Notes: generated by a model from the sequence alone, not told the origin. Counted from the first letter of the stretch, positions 1 through 8,047 are shown. The stretch is 23,208 nucleotides of DNA from JABMRP01 sp964444795 (GCA_964444795.1 CAYUIQ010000147.1:1-23208); one strand, 5' to 3'. Made by a program: numbers and translations.

Positions 1-675
1 GCGAAATCGGTCGTCGCCGTAAGTCGTTACCTGGACTATGGAAGTGCCATTCGGGCCAGAGCGGACGGACCGTACACCATCGGCTCGCTGTTCCGCGTCG
101 GGGCTGAAGACCGTCTGCTCACGCATCTCGGCGCGATGGACGCCGACGCGGCGGTCGACACGCAAGACCCCGACGGCGCCGACGGTTTGACCGGTTTCGC
201 CGATGACGACGGGTTCTTCGCCGGTCCCATCGACGTCGGGCTGTGGACCGCCGACGGTAGCTCGCTGCTGGCGTCGGCCTCCGTCAGCAGCACCGACCCC
301 GAAGACGGTGGCTGGCGATACACACCGATCGCCGGAGGCCCCATCCTACTGGAGGCTAACACCGAATATCTCGTCGGTGCCTTGGTGGGCGGCGGTATCG
401 AATGGTTTCTGGACGGGGAAACCGGGTTCAGCAACGTGCCCTTCTCGGGCGACAACGGCGTCACGCTGATGGAGCCCCGTTTCGCCGCCGGCGACACGCT
501 GGCCGCCCCAACCAACAACGGCGGTGGGCAGCCCGGTCGTTGGGCAGCAGCCAACGCCCTGACGACGACGGCCGCCGTGCCCGAGCCCTCGACGCTCGCG
601 TTGTTCGGACTGGGGATCGCGGCGTTTGTCGGCTTCCGCCGCAACCGTGGCAAGCGGCGGGTCGGACGAGCATGA
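1..675 (+). CDS. PEP-CTERM sorting-domain protein, 5' truncated
   Basis: The frame is open from base 1, so the N-terminus, including any signal peptide, lies outside the window; the ATG at 136 is probably internal. The body has a beta-rich pattern seen in secreted PEP-CTERM proteins: a YTIGSLFRVG segment, then VGLWTADGSSLLASASV and a conserved tyrosine-valine-glycine stretch. The C-terminus is a textbook PEP-CTERM tail: VPEPSTLALFGLG, a hydrophobic helix (LFGLGIAAFVGF), and a basic end (RRNRGKRR). In known systems exosortase recognises this tail and the protein is delivered to the cell surface or exopolysaccharide matrix. No exosortase gene is in the window. The stop TGA at 673-675 overlaps the ATG of the next gene (ATGA), which suggests translational coupling to the sulfatase. 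The tail assignment is firm; the function of the body is unknown. Confidence 0.88.
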   Translation, partial: AKSVVAVSRYLDYGSAIRARADGPYTIGSLFRVGAEDRLLTHLGAMDADAAVDTQDPDGADGLTGFADDDGFFAGPIDVGLWTADGSSLLASASVSSTDPEDGGWRYTPIAGGPILLEANTEYLVGALVGGGIEWFLDGETGFSNVPFSGDNGVTLMEPRFAAGDTLAAPTNNGGGQPGRWAAANALTTTAAVPEPSTLALFGLGIAAFVGFRRNRGKRRVGRA

Positions 676-2060
676 ACGGGCACAGAATCTCCCGACGCGA
701 GTTCGTCCAACGTGCGGCCTTGGGTACGGCCGGTGCGATGGTCGCGCCGATGTCGCTTCAGGCCGCACGACGCGACAAGAAGCCGCGGCGGCCCAACTTC
801 CTCTACCTGATGTCCGACCAGCAGCACTGGCAAGCATTGGGTTGTCAGGACCCGTTCTTCGATACGCCCAACCTCGACCGCTTTGCCGCCGACGCCGCGC
901 TCTTCGATCGGGCTTTCTGCACGACGCCCCAGTGTTCGCCTAGCCGGTCGTCGATGCTTACGGGTCTGTATCCGAGCAAGACGGGCGTGATGGGCAACGT
1001 CGGAGCCACCGGCGGCGACAAGCTGACGGCCAAGACGATCGGGGCCATGCTACAGGAGGCCGGTTACCATACGGCCTACCACGGCAAGTGGCACTTGGGC
1101 AACGATCCGCGGGGCAACGCCGGTTGGGACGAACAGAACACGCGTGCCAATGACGAGCAAACCACCGCGCGAAGTGTCGAGTTCCTGCAATCGGACCGCG
1201 CTGGGCAAGGGCCGTTTGCGATGGTCGTTTCGTATACCGATCCGCACGACATCTACCATTTTCGCCCCGGGCGGGACAAGCCGGCGGTGCCGAACATCCG
1301 CCTGCCCAAGTCGTGGCACGAAGAGACGTTTGCCGACAAACCGGCGGTCCACCGGCAGTTTATGACCGACGACCAGGGCAAATTCATCCACGGCGCGGCC
1401 CAGGACGTATGGGAAGCGTATCACGATTTCTATCGCCAGAAGGTTCGCCTCGTCGACCGTCAGATGGGGCAGGTGCTGGAGGCCCTTCGCGCGGCCGGGC
1501 TGTGGGAAGACACGATCATCATCATCGGCTCCGATCACGGCGACATGGACACTCACCACCGGCTGGTGTTCAAAGGGCCGTTCATGTACGAGCAGATGGT
1601 CCGCGTGCCCCTGATGATTCGCGTGCCGGGCACACACGGCGGCAAGCGGCGGGGGCGGATTACCGATTACGACACGGTCAACGTCGATCTAGTGCCCACG
1701 ATCCGCGAGTTCGCCGGCTTGGACCCGATCGCCACCGACGGCCTCTCGCTTCGACCCCTGTTGACAGCAGCCGCCGAGGTGCCGCGCCGCGAGTTTGTCA
1801 TTGGCCAATATCACGGTAAGCAGCGTTGGGTCAACCCGATCCGCATGATCCGCACCGCGGGGCTGAAGTACATGAAGTACATCGACCACGGCGAGGAACT
1901 TTACGACCTGGAAAACGACCCCCGCGAGCTGGTCAATCTGGCCGGCGATCCGGCGCGGCGAAAGTCCCAGCGCGAACTGGCCGCCGAATTGGACCGCTGG
2001 ATCAAGGCCAACGACGATCCGTTTTACGGGCTGAAGACGGTGCCGCGCAGGAGCGGTTAA
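672..2060 (+). CDS. Tat-exported type I sulfatase (formylglycine-dependent)
   Basis: A 462-residue sulfatase of the alkaline-phosphatase superfamily, expected to hydrolyse sulfate esters, probably of sulfated polysaccharides, outside the cytoplasm. The N-terminus MNGHRISRREFVQ with a following hydrophobic AALGTAGAMVAP stretch is a twin-arginine signal. The sulfatase signature C-S-P-S-R lies at residues 88-92, with Cys88 as the predicted formylglycine precursor. A metal-binding Asp is at about 49 (SDQQ), a HGKWHLG segment follows, and the second metal motif G-S-D-H-G is near residues 286-290. The C-terminal ELYDLENDPRELVNLA segment is typical of the family. The frame stays open further upstream to 402, but the ATG at 672 gives the Tat signal and overlaps the PEP-CTERM stop by four bases, so it was chosen. 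Substrate is unknown. No maturase or formylglycine-generating enzyme gene is seen nearby. Confidence 0.95.
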   Translation: MNGHRISRREFVQRAALGTAGAMVAPMSLQAARRDKKPRRPNFLYLMSDQQHWQALGCQDPFFDTPNLDRFAADAALFDRAFCTTPQCSPSRSSMLTGLYPSKTGVMGNVGATGGDKLTAKTIGAMLQEAGYHTAYHGKWHLGNDPRGNAGWDEQNTRANDEQTTARSVEFLQSDRAGQGPFAMVVSYTDPHDIYHFRPGRDKPAVPNIRLPKSWHEETFADKPAVHRQFMTDDQGKFIHGAAQDVWEAYHDFYRQKVRLVDRQMGQVLEALRAAGLWEDTIIIIGSDHGDMDTHHRLVFKGPFMYEQMVRVPLMIRVPGTHGGKRRGRITDYDTVNVDLVPTIREFAGLDPIATDGLSLRPLLTAAAEVPRREFVIGQYHGKQRWVNPIRMIRTAGLKYMKYIDHGEELYDLENDPRELVNLAGDPARRKSQRELAAELDRWIKANDDPFYGLKTVPRRSG

Positions 2061-2064
2061 CCTT

Positions 2065-2574
2065 TCACGCGGGCGTATTTCGCCCGGCGCGTCCGGCCCG
2101 TTCGCGGCCGACGACTTCCAGATCGTCGCGATAAAAGCGGATGACTTCGGCGGGCCGGAGATTGATCACCAGCCGGCCTTCGGTGTCCCAGCATTGGCCG
2201 TCGAAGAAGAACACCGCCGTGGCGTCGCGCAGATTGCCTGGTCGCTCAGCCTGCGGGGAGAGCGAATGCCGAGGTTGGTCGGCCAGGGCGGTCACCGCCA
2301 CAAACGCCGAGAGCCGCCCGGTTTGCCGACTGCGAACGTAGGCCACCCCGTCGTCGAAATCACAATCGATCCAGTCGGCGGTCACGGGATGGGAAGGCCC
2401 GGTGGCCAGCTCGACAAACTTGGCCTCCAGCCGTTCGCGCTGGAGATGGAAGAGCCGTTGGGCGTCGGCCAGACGGTGCTGGCCGACTCGGCGGCGCAGT
2501 GGTCGCCAGACGCGCGACAACACGCCGGCGACAATGATGGCGACGATTATCAGGAACCAGCCAATCCCGGTCAT
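2065..2574 (-). CDS. Membrane-anchored hypothetical protein
   Basis: A 169-residue protein I do not recognise as a named family. Residues 4-20 (IGWFLIIVAIIVAGVLS) form a single N-terminal transmembrane anchor, followed at once by basic residues (RVWRPLRRR), which predicts a cytoplasmic C-terminal domain. An Arg/Leu-rich amphipathic helix (about 35-55) leads into an alpha/beta-looking domain with a VTADWIDCDFDDGVAYVRSR segment and a VFFFDGQCWDTEG segment. It converges on the sulfatase with only four bases between the stop codons, and is divergent from the carbonic anhydrase. The start ATG at 2574 gives the anchor; its ribosome-binding site is weak. It is probably a real gene because the frame has coherent signal-anchor and domain composition. 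Confidence 0.72.
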   Translation of the reverse strand: MTGIGWFLIIVAIIVAGVLSRVWRPLRRRVGQHRLADAQRLFHLQRERLEAKFVELATGPSHPVTADWIDCDFDDGVAYVRSRQTGRLSAFVAVTALADQPRHSLSPQAERPGNLRDATAVFFFDGQCWDTEGRLVINLRPAEVIRFYRDDLEVVGRERAGRAGRNTPA

Positions 2575-2866
2575 TGGCCATCCCCCAAGAGAAGTGTTTG
2601 CTGCCCAGCCGGTGCTTGATTTGCTCTACTATTTCCATTGTACGGCAGGGGGGGGGCATATTGCAAGCGTTTTGCCACCGCAGTGTGGGCAATGGGCAGG
2701 AAAACCGGGGTGAGTCATCGGTCACCCCTTCCCCCGGAAACGCTACCCTTCCCGGGTGCGTTTTGATACACTACCCCACACTCGGCGGCCCAGTTCAACG
2801 AGGCTCTGTCCCTCATCGCTGCCCGGCGAGTGATATTATTCGCAATCGGGACGAGGACCAGTATCG
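2575..2866. other. Divergent intergenic region with 9-G tract
   Basis: This 292-base stretch separates two divergent genes and must hold both promoters, but I find no convincing -35/-10 pair on either strand. It contains an uninterrupted run of nine G at 2648-2656, next to an AT-richer CATATTGCAAGC segment. No gene or strong hairpin followed by a T-run was seen. Confidence 0.5.
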
Positions 2867-3496
2867 ATGATCTCAGCGATAGAAGCACTCCAGTACCTGC
2901 GAGAGGGGAATCGTCGCTTCGTCTCGGGCGTCCGAGATCGCAGCGCACTCACTAGCCAGACACGCGGTGGCGAGTTGTTGGCGGGCCAGGAGCCGCTGGC
3001 CGTTGTTCTCGGATGTTCCGACTCGCGCGTGCCGGCGGAAATTATCTTCGACCAGGGCCTGGGCGACCTGTTTGTCGTCCGCGTGGCCGGCAATATCGTC
3101 GCTCCAACGCAACTCGGCAGCATCGAGTATGCGGCCGAGCACTTGGGCACAAGGCTGATCGTGGTCTTGGGCCACTCCATGTGTGGGGCCGTTCTGGCCA
3201 CCCTGGAAGAAATTGAGTGCGGGACGGAAATCCGCTCGCCAAATCTCCGTTCGGTCATCGACCGCATCCGGCCGTCCGTGGAAGCGTTGCTCCAGACACA
3301 CCTCCGGGAGGACCCGAAGACGCTCGTGGGGCACGCCGTTCGGGCGAACATCCGCGCGTCGGCCGATCATCTGCGACACGAGTCGCAGGTCCTCAAGCCA
3401 TTGATCGAAAGCGACGGGCTCCTCGTCGTATGTGCCGAGTATTCGCTGGAGACGGGAATCGTCGATTTCTTCGACGATCCGCCGGAGACCGGCTGA
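2867..3496 (+). CDS. Beta-class carbonic anhydrase
   Basis: A 209-residue cytoplasmic zinc enzyme interconverting CO2 and bicarbonate. The beta-CA motifs are complete: C-S-D-S-R at residues 50-54 gives the first zinc Cys (50) and the Asp52/Arg54 dyad, and G-H-S-M-C-G at 102-107 gives His103 and Cys106. Other family hallmarks are EIIFDQGLGDLFVVRVAGN, where the Gln and Gly-Asp line the active site, and the GSIEYA helix. Length fits the bacterial family (about 200-230 residues). The ATG at 2867 is preceded by a GAGGA element about ten bases upstream. It stands alone, divergent from the gene on its left and convergent with the lipoprotein on its right. There is no SulP transporter or carboxysome gene nearby, so a housekeeping role in bicarbonate supply is the simplest inference. 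Confidence 0.96.
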   Translation: MISAIEALQYLREGNRRFVSGVRDRSALTSQTRGGELLAGQEPLAVVLGCSDSRVPAEIIFDQGLGDLFVVRVAGNIVAPTQLGSIEYAAEHLGTRLIVVLGHSMCGAVLATLEEIECGTEIRSPNLRSVIDRIRPSVEALLQTHLREDPKTLVGHAVRANIRASADHLRHESQVLKPLIESDGLLVVCAEYSLETGIVDFFDDPPETG

Positions 3497-3559
3497 CAAG
3501 CGGATGCCCCTGAGGACCCACATTGTCTGGCCGGACGACGAGAAGTCGATCTCCGTTTC

Positions 3560-3925
3560 CTATTCTATCTTGAAATCTTCCTTGGCTTCGCCCTTGGCCT
3601 CGCCAGTCTTCTCCTCGACTTTGCCACCGATCCCGGGCAAAGGGACGCCTCCGGCCGCCGTCTCACCGGTGCGGAACAGGGCGCCCAACACGGCGCCGCC
3701 GACTTTCCCGGCGTCGACATTTTCCGGTGGTTCGGGCGCGGGGGCCATTTCATCCCAGGGTTCCTCGGGTTCTGCCACGACCGGCGGTGCGGGGGCCCGG
3801 ACGTCTTCGCCCGTTTTTTTGCCCTTGGGCGAACCGCTGGACTCCTCCGACGAACTCGACGGACCGCAACCGATCAGCAGCGGTCCCACCAGCAACCCCA
3901 TCAACACCATGGCCAGTCGCAGCAT
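3560..3925 (-). CDS. Small proline/glutamate-rich lipoprotein
   Basis: A 121-residue predicted lipoprotein of unknown function. The signal peptide MLRLAMVLMGLLVGPLLIGC ends in a lipobox L-I-G-C with Cys20 as the lipidated residue. The rest is low-complexity and looks unstructured: Ser-rich (GPSSSSEESSGSP), then Pro/Glu/Ala-rich, ending in a Gly-rich VGGAVLGALF segment and an acidic/basic EEKTGEAKGEAKED tail. The ATG at 3925 was chosen over a TTG at 3946 because it has a strong AAGGAG ribosome-binding site eight bases or so upstream. It starts 25 bases after the stop of the methyltransferase on the same strand, so the two are likely co-transcribed. Confidence 0.82.
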   Translation of the reverse strand: MLRLAMVLMGLLVGPLLIGCGPSSSSEESSGSPKGKKTGEDVRAPAPPVVAEPEEPWDEMAPAPEPPENVDAGKVGGAVLGALFRTGETAAGGVPLPGIGGKVEEKTGEAKGEAKEDFKIE

Positions 3926-3950
3926 GTCTCTCTCCTTCGATTTCAAGTGC

Positions 3951-4580
3951 TTACGTCTTGCCGGTCGGGCGCTTCAGCAGGCACGACCAGCCCAAGTAGC
4001 CTTCCGGGCGATCGGGACTTTCGAACCGAAAGGGTCGCAGATGAACAAACTCGAGCAAACGGCCCAGTTCGCCTCGGATCTCTTGCTCGGAAACCCGGGG
4101 CGGGCCTCCTTCGCCGGTCTCTTCCGTGCTGCCGGCAAGCGTCAAGTACAACGAACCGGGCCGGGTCACTCGCCAGAGCACATCGAGCAGTCGGTCCAGA
4201 TCCCAACGTCGAACGCAGTGATAGAACCCCGCGTCGTAAATGAAATCGAACGAACCGGCGTTCTTGGCGAAGTCGAAAACGTCGCCCAAAACGAAGCGGA
4301 CCTGGGCCTCTTCTTGCTCGGCGTGTAGCCGGGCTCTTTCCAGGGCGATGGGGGCGGACTCGACGGCCGTGATCTCAAATCCCCGCCGGGCCAAGAACGC
4401 GGCGTCGGCACCGCTGCCGCAACCCATCTCCAGCATCTGGCAGGGTCGCACAAGTCCTTCGTCGATCACGCGAACCAACTCGCCCGCCGGACGACCCGTT
4501 TCCCAAGGCGGGGTCCCGCAACGATAGAGGGCGTCCCAGTCGGGAGGCCCCGGGGAGGTCGGATCGAGTGAACGACTCAT
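3951..4580 (-). CDS. Class I SAM-dependent methyltransferase (TPMT/TehB-like)
   Basis: A 209-residue cytoplasmic methyltransferase. Motif I for S-adenosylmethionine binding is visible as LEMGCGSGADAAFLA (about residues 50-64); an acidic residue follows strand 2 (ITAVE), and VLGDVFDF marks the next motif. The N-terminal segment WDALYRCGTPPWETGRPAGEL resembles thiopurine S-methyltransferase and tellurite-resistance TehB-like enzymes, in which a PPW-(D/E)-x-G-R-P element precedes motif I. The FYHCVRRWDLDRLLDVLWRVTRPG stretch is also typical of that group. The substrate cannot be read from the sequence. ATG at 4580 is preceded by CAGGAA. It leads the two-gene unit with the lipoprotein; 133 bases separate it from the phosphoesterase gene upstream. 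Confidence 0.88.
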   Translation of the reverse strand: MSRSLDPTSPGPPDWDALYRCGTPPWETGRPAGELVRVIDEGLVRPCQMLEMGCGSGADAAFLARRGFEITAVESAPIALERARLHAEQEEAQVRFVLGDVFDFAKNAGSFDFIYDAGFYHCVRRWDLDRLLDVLWRVTRPGSLYLTLAGSTEETGEGGPPRVSEQEIRGELGRLLEFVHLRPFRFESPDRPEGYLGWSCLLKRPTGKT

Positions 4581-4713
4581 GTTGGTATTCCTGTGGTTTC
4601 GGCCGAATCCGCACTCTATCTAGTGTCGGCTCTGGCACGCCGTTTGGCAAGCCGTCCGAGCCGCGGGACCGAGATGCGGTCCGCGGCAGCGCGGATTATT
4701 CAGCGTACCGCGG

Positions 4714-5076
4714 TCACTTGCCGGTCGGAGAAAACACGAACCGCCACTGCGAGGGGGGCTCTTCTAGCCGAACAAGGTGTACCCGCCCCCGCAGCTTTGC
4801 CCCCTGCAACTCGATCTCCCACCGCGTCTCCGACTGCCGATCGAGACGGTAGGTTCCCACGTCCCAGCGGCTGACCGATCCCCGATTTGCCGAGACGGGT
4901 CCTTCGTAATCGAGATAGGCTGGGCGATGGTCGGCCAGGGCTTCGGCGGTCATCGTCGATCGCTCGTCGGGCGGAAACGGGAGCGACCAGGTTCTCAGCA
5001 CGTTGTCCACCTCAAGCATGAAATCCCAGTGCACCCCCTGGGGACATTCATGCTCCAACACCACATAGCGAGGCAT
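4714..5076 (-). CDS. Stand-alone LigD-type 3'-phosphoesterase domain protein
   Basis: A 120-residue protein matching the phosphoesterase (PE) domain of bacterial non-homologous end-joining ligase LigD, which trims 3'-phosphates or ribonucleotides from DNA ends. Alignment by eye to the PE active site (H-x6-H-x-D-F-x-L-E) gives His9, His16 and Asp18 in E-H-E-C-P-Q-G-V-H-W-D-F-M-L-E, with later His50 and Tyr54 in DHRPAYLDYEGPV. The position that holds an Arg in the classical enzyme (D-F-R-L-E) is Met20 here. The conserved G-P-V-S-x-N-R-G-S-V and W-D-x-G-T-Y segments follow. There is no polymerase, ligase or Ku gene in the window. It starts 27 bases after the DUF11 gene stop on the same strand. 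The family call is strong; activity is inferred. Confidence 0.85.
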   Translation of the reverse strand: MPRYVVLEHECPQGVHWDFMLEVDNVLRTWSLPFPPDERSTMTAEALADHRPAYLDYEGPVSANRGSVSRWDVGTYRLDRQSETRWEIELQGAKLRGRVHLVRLEEPPSQWRFVFSPTGK

Positions 5077-5103
5077 CGCGAGGGATCCTGCAAGATGAAT
5101 CGG

Positions 5104-7788
5104 CTACGCAGGCGGCAATATGCCGGAATTCGGACGTCCGAGACTGGGCCCCGATACGCCGGGAGCCGGGAGACCACTCGCACCCGGCGCCGGCGGTGCG
5201 TCGCCCGGCATGGGAGCAGTGGTGCCGCCCGGCGTGGGAACGGTAATGGTCGTGTCTTCTTCGCTGCGAATGGCCATGGGTTGGGCCAGGCTGGAAACTT
5301 CGGCGATCAGCCGCACCGTTCCCGGCGGGCGCACCGTCGGCGGCCGATTCAGCGGAGCCACGACCCGCACACGGTAAGTCAAGGTTTCGCCGGGTGCGAT
5401 CGCGTCGATCGGCGGAAATCGGACGATCTGGCCGGTGATTTCCGCGTTGGCCGGCGTCGGACCGGTTGTCAGAAGCGGTACCGGATTCAACTCCGGCGGA
5501 ACGGTCACGATCAGCGTGACTTGCCGGTCGGCAACCAGCCCGGTGTTCGTTACGCGAATATCGTAAGAAAACTCCTTGCCCTCGGCCACCGGATCGCCCC
5601 GATCGGCAACACTCAGCGTCAGGCCGCCGGTGCCCGGCGCCACCGGGGCAGCGCCCGCGGGAAGAATCTCCAGGCAGACCTCGTCCCGGGCTTCCACGCC
5701 TTCCTTCGAGGTGGCAACCACGCGAGTGCAGGCCTCCGTGGTCTCCTTCAGGCAGTTGCACTCGACCATCAACCGAGCGAACGTACCGACGGGCATGGCG
5801 TCAATGACCCAGACGATGTCGTCGCCCACGGGCGTGTTGCCTTCGGTGGCCCGCGATTGATCCAACTCCGGATCGCAGCTATTGACGACTCGCACCTCGC
5901 TCAGCGGCCGATTGCCGGCGTTGGTGATCTCGATCGCAAACTGCGCTTTCTCACCCACCCTTTGCTGCCGCGGACCGGTGATCCGGATCGACAAGCCCTG
6001 CTCCTGGGCCGGTTCGGCCGGTACACCAACGCCTGGCTGCCCGGCGCCCGCTCCGACGCCGGGAGGTTGCCCGATTCCGGACTCGATGGCCCTGACGCAT
6101 TGCCGCTCGGTCGCCTGGAGGCCGCCATCGGCAGTCACTTCGACCGTGTGGCACAATTCTCCAGCTCGGGTGGCCTGGAACGTGACGCCGATCTTTTTCG
6201 ACTGGCCCGCCGGCAAGTCCTCCATCGGGTTGTCGATCGGGCTGGTCTTCTCGGCATGAACGAGCCCGCTGTCGAAGAAATCGCGGACCCGCAGTCCGGT
6301 GACCGGGACGCTGCTCCGGTTAAAGACTTCGATAATGAACTGGACCTGACTCCCGACGTCGACTTGCTCCGGCCCGGTGACCGTGACGTCGATACTCGGT
6401 TGCGGTGCGGCGGTTGCTTGTGTCACGGTCGTCGTGGCGCAATCGCTCGCTCGGAGTCCTTCGGCCGTCACCACCTCGGCGCAGTGGGTCACGGTGGCGG
6501 CGCCGGACGCCCGGCAGATCACGTCGATCGACCGAGTCTCACCCGGGCCGACTTGCCCCAACGACCATTGGAGTTGGCGACCGGTCCGCGCGGCTTCGGG
6601 AGCGGCGCCGACCAGCTCCAACCCATCGGGCAACGTGTCGGTGACGACGACCTCGGTGGCCGGCAGATCGCCCGGATTTGTTACGGCGAACCGGTAGGTG
6701 ATCGTCTGGCCAGCCTGGGCCGACGCCGGCCCGGTTACCGCGACGGCGATCTGCGGTGCGGTCCACGTCTTAGTGGTCGTGCCGGAACCGATCACCAGTT
6801 GCCGCTTGCCGGGCTCGGCCGGCCGAATCACCTGGATGGCAATTGTGTTGGTGCCCGGAACCGCTTCCGTCTGAAAGATCTCGACGCTGGCCTGGCCCAA
6901 AGCATCGACCGGGATCTCGACCGACTGTGTACCGGTCGGAGAAAATCCAGCCGCCGGGCCGCCGGTGATCTCGTAGCGCACAATCCAGCCGGTACACGGT
7001 GATTGATTGGTTTGGCGCGAGACGGTTGTGGTGAAGACATGCCGGGTTCCGACCGGGTTGATCGCCGGGGGTGGGAATCCCCATTGCACGTCGATCCAGT
7101 GAATCGCGGCCGTTCGTTTGCGACCGTCCCAACCTTTGATGCCGGGCGCCAGCGCGGTCACGTAGCTGACCCCTTCGCTGGCCGAGGCGACCGAAATCCA
7201 CGCCTGACCCGCCAACACCGTGACGTCGTCGCCCGGCAGCGGTGTTCCCCGCGTCAAGCGGAACGTGCTGCTGGAGGTGCTGCCGATGGCAAACGTGCTG
7301 TCGACTTTCTTCGGAAAATTGAAGTCGCCCAGGAGGAAATCCAGAAACCCGTTCTTGCCGACGTCGGCGAAGTAGCCCACGCCTTGCTGCTCGAGCATCC
7401 ACTCGATGCGCTGGTTCGTGCGGAGGAAGTTGTCGTCGCCGCGAACGCCCGCCAGCACGACCACCTCGCTGCCGACCGGAGCAACGGTCTCTCGGGGGGT
7501 GAGCACAAGGGTGTGGCGGCATCTCGGGGGAGGAGTGTCCGGTCGGACCTGTGGGGGTGGAGCGGTCCGGCAAGGGTCCACTGGCGGCGGGCACGCTGGC
7601 GCTGCTGGCGGTGGGCACGCTGGCGCCGCAAACGGATCGCAAAGCGGAGCGGGCTCATCCAGGAAGATGTGTTCACCGCTGGGATCGATTCGCGGCATGC
7701 AGAAAGACCGGCAGCCCCAAGTGGCCACCGAACAAACGGCGAGCCCCAACAGAATCAATCGAGTGCCTTTGATAGGGCCTCTCATCAT
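5104..7788 (-). CDS. Large secreted DUF11-repeat, cysteine-rich envelope protein (OmcB-like)
   Basis: An 894-residue exported protein. The N-terminus has a signal (RLILLGLAVCSVATWGC) with a weak lipobox-like T-W-G-C, then a Cys/Pro-rich linker (CPPPAAPACPPPVDPC). Residues about 90-330 form a domain I do not recognise, with TLVLTPRETVAPVGSEV and IEWMLEQQGVGYF segments. Four DUF11-type beta-sandwich repeats follow at roughly 346-465, 466-575, 598-710 and 723-850, each with a 'V-x-V-T-N-x-G' core and a 'P-G-E-T' turn. The tail is Pro/Gly-rich. Paired cysteines recur within repeats (for example VECNCLKETTEAC). DUF11 repeats with this Cys pattern are known from chlamydial OmcB, a disulfide-linked envelope protein, so a structural envelope role is inferred. 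Two adjacent ATGs (7788, 7785) are possible starts. Confidence 0.88.
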   Translation of the reverse strand: MMRGPIKGTRLILLGLAVCSVATWGCRSFCMPRIDPSGEHIFLDEPAPLCDPFAAPACPPPAAPACPPPVDPCRTAPPPQVRPDTPPPRCRHTLVLTPRETVAPVGSEVVVLAGVRGDDNFLRTNQRIEWMLEQQGVGYFADVGKNGFLDFLLGDFNFPKKVDSTFAIGSTSSSTFRLTRGTPLPGDDVTVLAGQAWISVASASEGVSYVTALAPGIKGWDGRKRTAAIHWIDVQWGFPPPAINPVGTRHVFTTTVSRQTNQSPCTGWIVRYEITGGPAAGFSPTGTQSVEIPVDALGQASVEIFQTEAVPGTNTIAIQVIRPAEPGKRQLVIGSGTTTKTWTAPQIAVAVTGPASAQAGQTITYRFAVTNPGDLPATEVVVTDTLPDGLELVGAAPEAARTGRQLQWSLGQVGPGETRSIDVICRASGAATVTHCAEVVTAEGLRASDCATTTVTQATAAPQPSIDVTVTGPEQVDVGSQVQFIIEVFNRSSVPVTGLRVRDFFDSGLVHAEKTSPIDNPMEDLPAGQSKKIGVTFQATRAGELCHTVEVTADGGLQATERQCVRAIESGIGQPPGVGAGAGQPGVGVPAEPAQEQGLSIRITGPRQQRVGEKAQFAIEITNAGNRPLSEVRVVNSCDPELDQSRATEGNTPVGDDIVWVIDAMPVGTFARLMVECNCLKETTEACTRVVATSKEGVEARDEVCLEILPAGAAPVAPGTGGLTLSVADRGDPVAEGKEFSYDIRVTNTGLVADRQVTLIVTVPPELNPVPLLTTGPTPANAEITGQIVRFPPIDAIAPGETLTYRVRVVAPLNRPPTVRPPGTVRLIAEVSSLAQPMAIRSEEDTTITVPTPGGTTAPMPGDAPPAPGASGLPAPGVSGPSLGRPNSGILPPA

Positions 7789-7956
7789 CGACGCCCCATT
7801 GCCAAACTCTTTCGGTGGGAACCATTCTCTGCCATGGAAAAGGTAGCATGTTTTTTTGCAACAAGGGGTATTTTTTCAACATCCGGCGATGCCTGAGGTC
7901 AACACGCCGCTGGAATCCGAACAACCCGCAAAACGAACCCCTCGTTCGGGCTGTAA

Positions 7957-8010
7957 TTGAATAGTTCCGTTATGCGCACCTCGTTCTGATCGAAATGGCG
8001 CATAATTCAA
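7957..8010. repeat. Nested inverted repeat in divergent promoter region
   Basis: TTATGCGC at 7970-7977 is matched exactly by GCGCATAA at 7998-8005, with 20 bases between. Just outside, TTGAAT at 7957-7962 is matched by ATTCAA at 8005-8010. The position between divergent genes, just upstream of a candidate promoter, suggests an operator for a dimeric regulator; this is inference. Confidence 0.45.
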
Positions 8011-8018
8011 GGTAGACG

Positions 8019-8047
8019 TTGGAAAAAACCGTCCCAAAAGATAGACT
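8019..8047 (+). promoter_or_regulatory. Candidate sigma70-type promoter for the 8182 gene
   Basis: TTGGAA at 8019-8024, a 17-base spacer, and TAGACT at 8042-8047 match the -35/-10 consensus at four of six positions each. It lies about 135 bases upstream of the ATG, which leaves a long leader. Moderate to weak support. Confidence 0.3.

Noticed and set aside
2070..2086. Hairpin CGGGCG-TATTT-CGCCCG as a terminator
   Set aside because: It lies inside the 3' end of the minus-strand gene and lacks a T-run on either strand; a terminator role is not supported.
3432..4328. 298-codon plus-strand frame across the lipoprotein and methyltransferase
   Set aside because: The opposite strand holds a lipobox protein with a strong ribosome-binding site and a SAM methyltransferase with clear motifs.
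4777..7002. 741-codon open frame on the plus strand
   Set aside because: It is antisense to the phosphoesterase and DUF11 genes, which have clear domains; its Arg/Gly/His-rich sequence looks like a shadow frame.
7673..7924. Short minus-strand frame upstream of the DUF11 gene
   Set aside because: It overlaps the DUF11 signal region and the AT-rich promoter area, and has no ribosome-binding site or family features.
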